Assembly (NCBI GenBank): GCA_021772615.1
Contig: JAJFLQ010000050.1
Span: 1 to 40,204 of the forward strand
DNA length: 40,204 bases
Direction: 5' to 3'
Source: Verrucomicrobiota bacterium
GTDB lineage: Bacteria > Verrucomicrobiota > Lentisphaeria > JABSQK01 > JAJFLO01
Below, one piece after another: positions 14,567 to 23,491 of this stretch (positions within the stretch are counted from its first letter, which is position 1; every line of letters begins with the position of its first letter). A program made the translations under genes and the position numbers. Below the pieces are notes generated by a model. The model was not told the origin of the DNA. It did not search any database and saw nothing but the letters and a program-made list of their open reading frames with translations.

Positions 14567-17088
14567 GGCGTCCCCTCCGCGGAATGCAACGGAAACACGA
14601 TCGTAAAGGTAGTCGACTTCATATACTCACTGTCGACGTCAACGGTGCCTCCGTTTTCCTTCAAGATACCAAATGCAACGGCGAGTCCCATACCGGTGCC
14701 ATTGGATTTTGTCGTAAAAAATGGATCGAATATCTTTGTCAGATGCTTCGGCTTAATACCGCTTCCGGTATCGGATATCGTGACACTTATGTGGCTATCT
14801 CGCGCCCTGGCCTCCCAGAATTCAGGCTGTTTGTTATGTGAGGTCAGCGCCGTAGACACCGAAAGCATCCCGCCGGACTGCATCGCCTCAGCAGCATTCA
14901 GGAATAAATTAAAAAAAACCTGCTGCAGCTGATTGGGATCCGCGTTTATCACGTCCGCAACGGCGTCAAACGATCGGTGCAATTCGACTTCGGCCTGGCC
15001 GAGCCGGTGCTCGATGATCTTGAGGGTATCGTTCACTACTTTCGTAAGATGTATCACTTCGAGCGTCGGCGGCGCCGGTCGCGAGAAGGTGAGCAGCTGA
15101 GTCACGATCGTATCGATACGATTGACCTCCCCTGCCATGATCGTCTCGTACGATTCACGGAATTCCTCGTCGTCGAACCGTTCTGGAAGCAGCTGCGTGA
15201 ACGTCTTTATGGCCACAAGCGGGTTTTTTATCTCATGTGCCATACTTGTAGACAATGTCCCGATACTGGCGAGCCGGTCATTGTGACGGACCTGCATCTC
15301 GAGCTTGCGGATCATACTGAGGTCGTGAAACACGATGAGGGCGCCAATAATATCGCCATGGTTATTCTGGATCGGATTGGCGCCGAGGCGCACAGGCACC
15401 TCGTTTCCTTCGCCACGATGGATGATCACATCCACATCGCGAATCGACTCGTGCGATCTCAGGATGCCGCGGATAACCCTCACCAGTGCGTCCGGCAGAC
15501 GCTCGTAGTCTTGTGTCAATACATCGCTTGCCTCCGCCCGACATATTCGCTGCGCTTCGCGGTTGAACACCGTCACCTGGCCATCTGTATCCACGGCGAC
15601 CACCCCGTTCACCAAATTGTCGAGAAGAATCTCATGATAGATGCTGCTGTTCTGAACCTGGGTAAAGAGCTGTGCATTGTCGAGCGCCACCGATAACTGG
15701 TCGCATAGAATCTGCAATACGCTCTGCTCGGTCAGGCTGTAGATCCGGCCGGACAGCCGTGGCCCCATCAGCAGGAGTCCAACCAGACGTTGCTGCGAAT
15801 AGATCCCGAGTGCAAGTTTGGTCGTAAGATCTGCCATCTTCTGCCGCGTCAAGATGACCTCGACGGCCTGACGACTTCGCTGCAATTCGTCTGCGACTAT
15901 GGGATCCCGGGATGCGGACAACCGTCGTACAAGCGGGTCGTCTGCGCTCAGCAATATTCCGGGACCCTGCACATCCTCGGAGGGAAAGCGCTGAGTGAAA
16001 ACGTCCTTTTCCTGCAGCAATATAATAACTCGGTCGGTGCCTACCGATTTGGCGAGCGTGTCGCCGAAATTTGCCAGCAATTCGGATAATGTGCCGATCG
16101 ACTGGAGAATACGGTTCATCTGCTGCAACGTCTCGCCGACATCCATAGAGTGGACATTGATAAAGAGGCGGTCGGCAAATTGCTGCATCACCCCGTGCAC
16201 TGGAGAGAGTGAAAACGCCACTGCCAGCGCCGCCAATGAATGGCTGACTACCGCCGTGTCGCGAAGAAAAACATTGACGGTGATATACGAGGCGGCATTC
16301 CAGACCAGAGCGTAAATAACGAGCAGATAACAAGCTACGAGTGAATACGCCACAGCCGTCCGAACGAAATATGCGACATCGAGTATACGACGGGTGGCGA
16401 TCCCGTAGGCAATCACAGAATCGAGAACAATCACGCTTAAGGGCGCATACCGAATGCTCTGTGAACTGCCGGTCACCAAGAACGGAATCGCTACGGCAAA
16501 GGTAATCCCGACAACGAGTCCGGAGGCGCCGCCCAGCATAATGAAATGCAACTCGACCTGGCTCACGCCGGTTGCCTTCCTTGCATCGACCGTAAAACGG
16601 TATACCAGGATCATCAACGTGATCAGGAAATAAAGGAAAAACACCGCCAAACCGGGACCGTAAATCGGTTCTGCGAGCAATGGGCCAGCACCCACATCAC
16701 TGGGCATCACGACGCCATTAATGTATAACGGCGTCTCGCACATCGCCGCCACACCGACACAGAAAACGAGCCATATTCGGCACCGTTTCAGTATCTGAAG
16801 GAACCCATCTGCGGTGTACTTTATAGAGTGGCGGAGCAGCTCGAAGCCGATCGGAATAAAGACGCCGATCGCCGACGACTGACGAATATAAAATTCCGCC
16901 ATCACGAGATTCTCAATCTCGGCCGCATAAAACGCGAAATACAGGCACGTCAGCCACAGCCCGATAACGACCGACAACACCAGAAAACATTGATTCAGCA
17001 CCCGTTCCTGATTCGTCCGGTAAACAATGATGCCAAGGATGACACTGATAAGTAACGGGCCGTAAACAGTCAGATAAATTGAATACAT
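14563..17088 (-). CDS. Membrane sensor histidine kinase (7TM-type sensor-GAF-PAS-HisKA-HATPase)
   Basis: An 841-residue inner-membrane histidine kinase. The first ~300 residues carry eight or nine hydrophobic helices resembling the N-terminal 7TM histidine-kinase region seen in PrsK-like kinases. GAF (about 325-475), PAS (about 485-595, with NGVVAVDTDGQVTVFN), HisKA with His618 (MAHEIKNP) and HATPase_c with the N-box Asn731 (NAAEAM), DTGSG near 773, FDPFFTTKS and GTGMGLAV follow. This is a complete, probably active kinase. The ATG at 17088 (MYSIYLTVYG) is chosen because it begins directly at the first membrane helix; a TTG at 17118 would add ten residues, and neither has a clear ribosome-binding site. 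The stop overlaps the next kinase start as GTGA, so the two are made together. Confidence 0.92.
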   Translation of the reverse strand: MYSIYLTVYGPLLISVILGIIVYRTNQERVLNQCFLVLSVVIGLWLTCLYFAFYAAEIENLVMAEFYIRQSSAIGVFIPIGFELLRHSIKYTADGFLQILKRCRIWLVFCVGVAAMCETPLYINGVVMPSDVGAGPLLAEPIYGPGLAVFFLYFLITLMILVYRFTVDARKATGVSQVELHFIMLGGASGLVVGITFAVAIPFLVTGSSQSIRYAPLSVIVLDSVIAYGIATRRILDVAYFVRTAVAYSLVACYLLVIYALVWNAASYITVNVFLRDTAVVSHSLAALAVAFSLSPVHGVMQQFADRLFINVHSMDVGETLQQMNRILQSIGTLSELLANFGDTLAKSVGTDRVIILLQEKDVFTQRFPSEDVQGPGILLSADDPLVRRLSASRDPIVADELQRSRQAVEVILTRQKMADLTTKLALGIYSQQRLVGLLLMGPRLSGRIYSLTEQSVLQILCDQLSVALDNAQLFTQVQNSSIYHEILLDNLVNGVVAVDTDGQVTVFNREAQRICRAEASDVLTQDYERLPDALVRVIRGILRSHESIRDVDVIIHRGEGNEVPVRLGANPIQNNHGDIIGALIVFHDLSMIRKLEMQVRHNDRLASIGTLSTSMAHEIKNPLVAIKTFTQLLPERFDDEEFRESYETIMAGEVNRIDTIVTQLLTFSRPAPPTLEVIHLTKVVNDTLKIIEHRLGQAEVELHRSFDAVADVINADPNQLQQVFFNLFLNAAEAMQSGGMLSVSTALTSHNKQPEFWEARARDSHISVTISDTGSGIKPKHLTKIFDPFFTTKSNGTGMGLAVAFGILKENGGTVDVDSEYMKSTTFTIVFPLHSAEGTP

Positions 17089-17392
17089 GTTATCAGGTGG
17101 CGACGGTTTCGCTTCCAACTTCAGTGGGACCCGGCGCTAGAGGAGCTGCCGACGGGCCGTGTTGCAATTCTAAATCTATGCAGGAAAAAGTTCGAAATCA
17201 AGCACAAGATCGCGTGGCGTAACGAAACGGCAAAAGGGACATATTAATCGCAATGAGAATGGGATAGGGAATGTTACGCGCCGCGATGCTGGACGGCGCA
17301 TCACTCGCCGGTGCGACAACGGCAGCCGCCGGTCACAATGGTTAAAAAGCGGGCGTCGTTACGCAACAACTATTCGATGCCCGGCAGATTGT
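17089..17392. other. ~300-bp spacer upstream of the twin kinases
   Basis: This lies between the synthase 3' end and the 7TM kinase start, both on the minus strand, so it should contain the kinase-operon promoter. I found no convincing promoter hexamers, hairpin or gene. Confidence 0.35.
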
Positions 17393-18631
17393 CTAGTGCA
17401 GGTGCTTGCCGACCACCATGCACACGTTGTTCCCGCGGATCCCGTGGGTATTGATCAACGCGGTCTCCAGGGCGACGTGGCGAGCGCCTTCCGTGACGTA
17501 ATCCAGATCACACAACGGATCCACGGCATCGCAATTCGCAGTTGGCGGGACAATAGAGTGTGCCAGTGCCAATACAGCGGCGGCGACCTGAAAGGGGCCG
17601 GATGCAGATAACGGGTTGCCGGTCACGCCCTTGATCGAACTCACAGGGACACGGTAGGCATCGTTGCCGAAGACGCGCTTGATAATCTCCGTTTCGATAC
17701 GATCCATCACCGGGTGCCCGGGTCCGTGAGCACAGATATAGCTGATCTGTTTTGTCGATACATTTGCGTTGGCCATTGCCTGCCGGATCGCGGTTTCCAT
17801 CCCGTCGCACGGCCGATTCGGATCGCTGTCCACGGCAGCACTATAGCCGCGCACTTCGCCGTATATCCTCGCCCTGCGTGCCGTTGCCCGTTCGTAGCTC
17901 TCGAGAACCAACGCGCCGGCGCCCTCCGAGATCACGCCAGAATCCCGACAGAAATCAAACGGCCTGCTGGCTGTCTCGGGATTGGCATTTGCTGTCGACG
18001 CCAAGTCTGCGTTACTGAAGCTGCCAAATGGGATCTCGAATATCGGGGCGTCCGTACCGCCGACAATCGCTGAGTCAACGTCGCCGTTCCGAACCAGTGC
18101 GGCGCCGGTTGCGATCGCTTGCAGGCCGGACGTACATCCGTCCGCCAATGCCTGACACAGCGGCGAGAGTCCGAAAACAGCAGCCACCGCGCCAGGCACA
18201 GCACCCGGTATTGCATCAAAGATCAACCTCGGTGACGCTGCCGTAGCGCCTTTGCGCGCTACCTGTTTAACATTGGGATTGAATAAATCGTGGGCAACCG
18301 TGCTGACCCCGAAAATTACCGCGGTCGACGACGCACGGCGGAGACTGTCGACCGAAATCCCAGCATCCCGAAGTGCCATCGCCGTCGCAGCAATAGCGAA
18401 CTTCGTGTGCCGCGCAATTCGTCGTTTTACCGGCAAATCCGTGAAATCCGTGATGTCAAAATCCCGGATCTCGCCGGCTATGCGCGCCTTCAGCTTTCTG
18501 GCATCGAAATGCGTGATGGCCTTAATGCCGCTCTCGCCGTCCCGCACGGTTTGCCAGAAATCTTTAACATTCGTGCCGTTTGGCGCGACTACGCCGAGGC
18601 CCGTTATGACGACTCTGGTGCTCCGCATCAT
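17393..18631 (-). CDS. Beta-ketoacyl-ACP synthase (FabF-like) with Cys-His-Asn triad
   Basis: A 412-residue condensing enzyme of the KAS I/II type: RVVITGLGVVAPNG at the N-terminus, nucleophile Cys166 (ADGCTSGLQ) and first catalytic His302 (CAHGPGHP). The second catalytic His, which sits in TGH in FabF, is Asn339 (KGVTGNPLSASG). The C-terminal NSFGFGGTN motif is altered to NTHGIRGNN. Cys-His-Asn is the triad of KAS III and thiolase-like enzymes, so this protein may still condense or may have a changed reaction such as decarboxylation or acyl transfer. No ACP, ketoreductase or other fab gene is adjacent, which also argues against a housekeeping fabF. ATG 18631 is chosen where family similarity begins; the open frame extends 25 codons upstream. 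It is divergent from the FadL gene with a 234-bp shared spacer. Confidence 0.85.
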   Translation of the reverse strand: MMRSTRVVITGLGVVAPNGTNVKDFWQTVRDGESGIKAITHFDARKLKARIAGEIRDFDITDFTDLPVKRRIARHTKFAIAATAMALRDAGISVDSLRRASSTAVIFGVSTVAHDLFNPNVKQVARKGATAASPRLIFDAIPGAVPGAVAAVFGLSPLCQALADGCTSGLQAIATGAALVRNGDVDSAIVGGTDAPIFEIPFGSFSNADLASTANANPETASRPFDFCRDSGVISEGAGALVLESYERATARRARIYGEVRGYSAAVDSDPNRPCDGMETAIRQAMANANVSTKQISYICAHGPGHPVMDRIETEIIKRVFGNDAYRVPVSSIKGVTGNPLSASGPFQVAAAVLALAHSIVPPTANCDAVDPLCDLDYVTEGARHVALETALINTHGIRGNNVCMVVGKHLH

Positions 18632-18865
18632 CGAACCGAACTGGTTTGACCACGCTCGAAAAAGGGCAGGCGCCAGATGAATTGCGGGGGTGGCAGGTGT
18701 GTACAACGAATATTTAACAAAAAATTCATTTGTATGCCATTAGATCTTTGGATAAGTTCCCGGAATTTATCCGGACTGAGGCATTGCACAGATTCGCAAC
18801 ACTATTCATTGGACGGATAAGTATAACACCGGAACGTCACAATAAAAAAGTAATGGTGAGTTCTC

Positions 18866-20134
18866 ATGGTGATGGTCAACGTTTCCTGGATGCGGACATC
18901 GGTTCAACTTTGCGGTTTCATACTATTGTGTAGTCAGCTGGTTCTTGCCGACGGCTTCCGCAATCCACCTCACGGCCCGTCCGGATTCAATCGTATCGGC
19001 GGCAAGGCCTATACCGGCGATCCATCTGCAATCTGGCATAATCCGGCAAACCTGCTGGAGTCTGGTGCGGCCACGGTTTCCTACGGCTCCACACTTTTGT
19101 ACACGCCCACGGATTTTGATCCTCCACAGGGACGTGACGAGACATCCCGCGATAATTTTCACGTGTTGCCGTACTTCTACGCCACCTTCCCGATAGCAGA
19201 CCGCGACATGGCCGCAGGCATCGGTATCATGACACCGTTCGGCCAATCAACGACGTGGGACAAAGACGGCAACTTCCAATACGTATCGCCCTATTTCGCG
19301 GAAATGCGGTTGATCAACATAAACCCGACGTTTGCCATGAAAGTGGCACCGGCGCTCTATGTTGGCGCCGGAGTCGATGTCTACATCAGCGAACTCGAAC
19401 TCCGTCAGATGCTGCCAACGGGACCAGCGATTCCCGATGGCCGTATGCGATTCGATGCAGAGGGCAGCGGCGTGGGTTACAATGTCGGCATGACGTGGCG
19501 TATCTCAGAGCGCCATCGCCTGGGATTGACATACAGATCCGCGGTCAGCGTGGACTATGACGGCGACTTTCGCCTGGACAGCAACCCGTCACCGAGCACA
19601 ATCGCGTCACGCAGCGATTTCGACTCGACAATTGATTTTCCTGATATCATCGGGCTCGGTTACGGTGTTGAATGCAGCGACCAGCTCCGCATCGAAATTG
19701 ATGTTGAATGGGTCGGGCACTCCACGCTCGAGGACATCCCCCTTGAGCTGGGCAACAATCTGAATGACGCGCCGTCGCCCGGTGGTCCCGGAATCGCGGT
19801 ACCGGCGTCAATACCGCAAAACTGGAACGATAACTGGGCCTTTGGGGTCAGCGCCGATTGGCAGCGCACCGACGTCTTACTGATGCGTTTCGGCTACCAT
19901 TTTGTGGAAAGCCCGATCGACGACACGCATTTACTGCCGACATTGCCGGACCTCGATCGCCACGTCTTTTCCGTTGGCGTGGAGTACACCCGCGGCCATC
20001 ACTCGATCTTTGCGGCGTACTCCTACCTTATCGGTACCGGTCGCGATGTAGACAACAATCAACAACCGGCATTCAACGGTGCGTACGACAGCCATTCGCA
20101 AATGGTCGGATTGTCTTACGAATACGATTTTTAG
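18866..20134 (+). CDS. FadL/TodX family outer-membrane transporter
   Basis: A 422-residue outer-membrane beta-barrel of the OMPP1/FadL/TodX family, which passes long-chain fatty acids or aromatic hydrocarbons across the outer membrane. A signal peptide (about residues 1-29, ending LVLA before DGFRNPP) precedes the FadL hatch signature, GGKAYTGDPSAIWHNPANL near 45-63. Alternating hydrophobic strands follow, and the chain ends in SYEYDF with a terminal Phe, as expected for BAM-assembled barrels. ATG 18866 has GGTGAG at 18855-18860; an ATG at 18890 would give a shorter signal peptide. It indicates a diderm cell. Its neighbours, a condensing enzyme and a VAO-type flavoenzyme, are compatible with uptake of a hydrophobic compound. 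Confidence 0.92.
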   Translation: MVMVNVSWMRTSVQLCGFILLCSQLVLADGFRNPPHGPSGFNRIGGKAYTGDPSAIWHNPANLLESGAATVSYGSTLLYTPTDFDPPQGRDETSRDNFHVLPYFYATFPIADRDMAAGIGIMTPFGQSTTWDKDGNFQYVSPYFAEMRLININPTFAMKVAPALYVGAGVDVYISELELRQMLPTGPAIPDGRMRFDAEGSGVGYNVGMTWRISERHRLGLTYRSAVSVDYDGDFRLDSNPSPSTIASRSDFDSTIDFPDIIGLGYGVECSDQLRIEIDVEWVGHSTLEDIPLELGNNLNDAPSPGGPGIAVPASIPQNWNDNWAFGVSADWQRTDVLLMRFGYHFVESPIDDTHLLPTLPDLDRHVFSVGVEYTRGHHSIFAAYSYLIGTGRDVDNNQQPAFNGAYDSHSQMVGLSYEYDF

Positions 20135-20248
20135 AGCCGCATACTTGACTTTTGTGACGAAACGATCACCACATTAGATGGGCTTGGAACTTAACGAACC
20201 CGACTTCGGGCGCGTTCGTCGGCGATGCATTCCATGGCCGGCTGCATC

Positions 20249-20253
20249 AGGAG
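20249..20253 (+). promoter_or_regulatory. Shine-Dalgarno AGGAG deciding the receiver-kinase start
   Basis: AGGAG lies 8 nt before ATG 20262. It supports this start over the in-frame ATG at 20178, which would add 28 residues unlike any receiver N-terminus. Confidence 0.55.
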
Positions 20254-20261
20254 CGTTCACT

Positions 20262-21455
20262 ATGGACTTAATTCTGGACAATATGGTTGATACCGTTGAC
20301 AAGTCCGACGCCTGCACGGAGTCGGTTCTCGTCATCGACGACAAATTCGGTCCGCGTGAAAGCCTGCGGATGCTCTTCAAGTACGATTATGAGGTATATT
20401 GCGCAGAATCGGTGAACGAGGGCGTTGAAATTTTTGAAACAAAGCGCCCGAACCTCGTCATTCTCGACATCAATATGCCGGAGAAGGACGGCATCAAGGG
20501 CCTCGCAGAGATCCGCGCAATTGATCCGGATGCCGCCGTCATCATGCTTACCGGCTACGGCACGCTTTCCACAGCGCAACAGGCGCTTCGCCTGGGCGCG
20601 GCCGACTATATCACGAAGCCTTTCGACGCCAACGATATGCGCAAACTCGTGCGAAAGCATCTGGCGCGGGCCGATCTTATCCGGCGACGCAATGCGGCCG
20701 AAGAAAAGCTCAGGGAACTTACCACCCAGCTTTCCGCAGAGCGCACACGACTGGAGAAAGATGCGGAAATGGGACAGGCATCTGTCGAATTCGCCCACGA
20801 CCTGCGAAATTCACTCACCTCGATTCGCGGCTATGTGTCATTTCTCGTCAGCCGCCTGAACGAGACCCACAATCTCAGCGGCAATCAGTTGTTCGACACG
20901 CTGGATAAATTGTCGGACGTCGAAAACAGCGTGATGCGTTGCTGCGACATCATCGAGTTATGGAAGAACCTTACCCCTCACAAACACATGCGGCGGGAGC
21001 TGTTTTCACTGTCCGATCTCTTGAAAAGCATGGTGGCCGAATTCCAATCCGGCTGGGCGAACGGAACAGCAAAGTGTGTATTCAAGACCGATATCAACCC
21101 TGCCGAAATTATCGGCGACGACACACAATTGTATCGTGCACTCAGGAACATCGTCGACAACGCCGTGCATTCCGTGCAGGACTGTAACGGAGTCGTATAT
21201 ATCGAATGCGGCGTTTTCGGACCAAATGTTGAGATCAGAATCATCGATAACGGTTGCGGAATATCCAAGGCCGATCTCGAACAGATTTTTGATCCGTATT
21301 TCACAACGAAATCGCCCGACATCGGCACCGGCCTCGGTCTTTTCATTACCAAGAAAATCATTGCGAAACACAGCGGTGTGATTGCCGTCGAAACCGAACG
21401 AGGCCGCGGCACGACGTTTTCCATACGCTTCCCGGTGCCGCTTGACGATATCTGA
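20262..21455 (+). CDS. Receiver-histidine kinase fusion
   Basis: A 397-residue cytoplasmic protein. Residues about 20-135 are an intact receiver domain: Asp26-Asp27 (VIDDK), phospho-acceptor Asp69 (ILDINMPEKDG), Thr97 (MLTGYG) and Lys119 (TKPFD). A coiled-coil linker (about 140-168) leads to HisKA with His179 (FAHDLRNSLTS) and HATPase_c with the N-box NIVDNAVHS, DNGCGIS, FDPYFTTKS and GTGLGLFITKK. It has no sensory domain of its own, so input probably comes by phosphotransfer to the receiver from another kinase, as in phosphorelays. The twin kinases at 12.5-17.1 kb are candidate partners. The flavoenzyme begins 2 nt after its stop, so the two are very likely co-transcribed. Confidence 0.92.
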   Translation: MDLILDNMVDTVDKSDACTESVLVIDDKFGPRESLRMLFKYDYEVYCAESVNEGVEIFETKRPNLVILDINMPEKDGIKGLAEIRAIDPDAAVIMLTGYGTLSTAQQALRLGAADYITKPFDANDMRKLVRKHLARADLIRRRNAAEEKLRELTTQLSAERTRLEKDAEMGQASVEFAHDLRNSLTSIRGYVSFLVSRLNETHNLSGNQLFDTLDKLSDVENSVMRCCDIIELWKNLTPHKHMRRELFSLSDLLKSMVAEFQSGWANGTAKCVFKTDINPAEIIGDDTQLYRALRNIVDNAVHSVQDCNGVVYIECGVFGPNVEIRIIDNGCGISKADLEQIFDPYFTTKSPDIGTGLGLFITKKIIAKHSGVIAVETERGRGTTFSIRFPVPLDDI

Positions 21456-21457
21456 CC

Positions 21458-23173
21458 GTGACGACAAAGACCGGGGCATTGCCAGACAACGTCGTCGACT
21501 CACCTGCTTATCCACCAGAACATCACGCCTTGCCGACCGCCATACAAATCTCAGACGTTGAGCAACGGACACAATCCGCGATCCGCGCATGGCGCTCGGA
21601 GATAGGCCGGCAAGAGGTACTGTGCGATACGGAACACCTTCGTGAATACCACAATAACATAAGCGGCTACGAGGGCGACATTTCAGCCGTTTTGCTGCCG
21701 GAAAACACGGCACAAGTCCAGGCAATCGTGCACATCGCGAACAACACCGGCGTACCGCTATATCCGGTGAGTACCGGCAAGAACTGGGGACTTGGCTCTC
21801 GCCTCCCGGTGAGGGACAGCTGCGCCATTGTTGACCTGAGTAGAATGAATCGGGTTCGTGAGGTCAACGAACGATTCGCCTATGCTGTGATCGAACCGGG
21901 CGTAACGCAGGGTGACCTCTACGAGCACATCTCTGCACAAAACCCTGGCGTGGCCATGAATGTCACCGGTTCTGCACGCGGCACCAGTATTATCGGGAAC
22001 GCGCTCGAACGCGGTGTCGGCTATTTCGGCAGTCGGGCCGACAGCCTTAGCGGTGTGGAAGTTGTGCTCGGCACCGGCAAAAAGCTCACGACCGGCTTCG
22101 GCCACTTTGCCAACGCCGCGACAACCCATTTGTATCGTTACGGCATCGGCCCGGACCTCACCGGACTGTTCGCGCAATCCAATTTTGGCATCGTCACCGC
22201 TGCGGGGTTCGAGCTGATGCCGAAACCCGACTGCCGGTTCGCCGCGATCATCACCGTTCCGGACCATGTCGCGCTGCCGCGATTCATTGATGCGCTACAG
22301 GCGTTGATGCGCGGCAGCACCATTCAAATGGATGTTCGCGTGGGCAACCGAAGCCGTACCGAAATTACGCTCACGCCGATGCTGTACGATTACTTCTGCA
22401 ACGAGTGCGGCATTCCGGCTGAGGCGGCATTGGCCAGAGCGAAGCAGGTGATGCGCAAACGCCGTTTCACCGACTGGAGCGCGGTATTAAGCTGGGGCGG
22501 CACACGAGGCCAGGCAGCTGCCGCAAGGCGTGAACTGCTGCATGCGCTGCGGCCCATTGCAAAAGTTATGATTTTCGACCAACGCAGCTTCAGCCGCGCG
22601 AAACGCCTCTTGCACAAGTTTACATTTCATCCGCGAATTCAGAACATCTATGCCTTCCTCCACGCGGTCGAGCCACTCAACGGTCTCGCGTGGGGTATTC
22701 CCACGGATGCGGCCATGAAGAGCGTGTACTGGCCCGTGACACACGATTTACCCCAGGTACATATCGATCAGCCCGATCGGCACGCGCGCCCCGGATTGCT
22801 TTACTGCCTGCCGATTCTCCCCGCCGATGGAAAAACAGTGGAGCAGACGCTGGCACGCATATCCGCGATAGCCCACACCCACACAATGACGCCGTACATC
22901 ACATTGAACATGTTGAGTCCAAAAGCGATCGATTGCGTCATTTCACTGGCGTTCGATCGGACAGACAAGGCCCGAACGCGCGCTGCTCAAGACTGCCTTG
23001 GCGACATGCAGCAAGAACTGATTGATCAGGGGCTGATTCCCTACCGAACCGGGGTCCGGCACATGTCGCAAGTTGTCAATGCCGACGACAGCTTCTGGCA
23101 AGCCGCACGTGATATCAAGAACGCGCTGGACCCCAACGGCATCATCGCGCCGGGTCGATACTCGCTAACATGA
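21458..23173 (+). CDS. FAD-linked oxidase of the VAO/p-cresol methylhydroxylase type
   Basis: A 571-residue flavoenzyme with an FAD_binding_4 (PCMH-type) N-terminal domain: STGKNWGLGS near residue 107 is the pyrophosphate loop, and GLFAQSNFGIVTAAGFELMP near 242 is typical of 4-cresol dehydrogenase, vanillyl-alcohol oxidase and eugenol oxidase. Near the C-terminus a Tyr-Arg pair (Tyr529-Arg530, YRTG) falls where the phenolate-binding Tyr503/Arg504 of vanillyl-alcohol oxidase lie, by my alignment from memory. The chain ends DPNGIIAPGRY. The His that tethers FAD in vanillyl-alcohol oxidase seems absent, so FAD may be bound non-covalently. It probably oxidises a para-alkylphenol or similar substrate; the exact one is unknown. 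The start is GTG, 2 nt after the receiver-kinase stop. Confidence 0.85.
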   Translation: MTTKTGALPDNVVDSPAYPPEHHALPTAIQISDVEQRTQSAIRAWRSEIGRQEVLCDTEHLREYHNNISGYEGDISAVLLPENTAQVQAIVHIANNTGVPLYPVSTGKNWGLGSRLPVRDSCAIVDLSRMNRVREVNERFAYAVIEPGVTQGDLYEHISAQNPGVAMNVTGSARGTSIIGNALERGVGYFGSRADSLSGVEVVLGTGKKLTTGFGHFANAATTHLYRYGIGPDLTGLFAQSNFGIVTAAGFELMPKPDCRFAAIITVPDHVALPRFIDALQALMRGSTIQMDVRVGNRSRTEITLTPMLYDYFCNECGIPAEAALARAKQVMRKRRFTDWSAVLSWGGTRGQAAAARRELLHALRPIAKVMIFDQRSFSRAKRLLHKFTFHPRIQNIYAFLHAVEPLNGLAWGIPTDAAMKSVYWPVTHDLPQVHIDQPDRHARPGLLYCLPILPADGKTVEQTLARISAIAHTHTMTPYITLNMLSPKAIDCVISLAFDRTDKARTRAAQDCLGDMQQELIDQGLIPYRTGVRHMSQVVNADDSFWQAARDIKNALDPNGIIAPGRYSLT

Positions 23174-23189
23174 CACCTGGCGGCTTGTT

Positions 23190-23380
23190 GGCGTTCACAC
23201 GTCAGTGTGGGTTTCATGTCACGCCACATTAGGCAGAGCAATACGCATGGAACAACGCAAGCACGCTAAAGCGCGAACTTCCAACAGCCCGCTGGAGTTC
23301 ACACTTCAGTGTGGGTTTCACGTCACGCCACGCGCGACACTACGCGTGGAACGGCGCAAGTACGCCGAAGCGCAAACCCG
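23190..23380 (+). repeat. Two tandem units of a 104-bp repeat
   Basis: Both units begin GTTCACAC (23193 and 23297) and continue CAGTGTGGGTTTCAYGTCACGCCAC. After a diverged part they share TACGCRTGGAAC, then GCAAGYACGC and AAGCGCRAAC. The period is 104 bp. A partial copy of the second half is at 381-424. CACAC-x-TCA-GTGTG can form a small hairpin at the head of each unit. This is an intergenic repeat family. Confidence 0.75.
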
Positions 23381-23491
23381 AATGGCCATCCGTTAGTATT
23401 CGCGATGCATCTACTGGACAGACCCTCTCGAGATACTCTCGATTTCAGATTGTGCCTTGCAGCGATCAAGGCAACCGCTATCTTACCAGTC
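23381..23491. other. Short spacer before the secreted propeller gene
   Basis: This AT-moderate stretch after the tandem repeat is where the propeller gene promoter must lie, unless transcription starts inside the repeat. The reading frame of the next gene is open through it, but the translation looks non-coding and precedes a clean signal peptide. Confidence 0.35.

Noticed and set aside
14213..14932. Long plus-strand frame over the kinase overlap
   Set aside because: It is antisense to two strongly supported histidine kinases; no motif.
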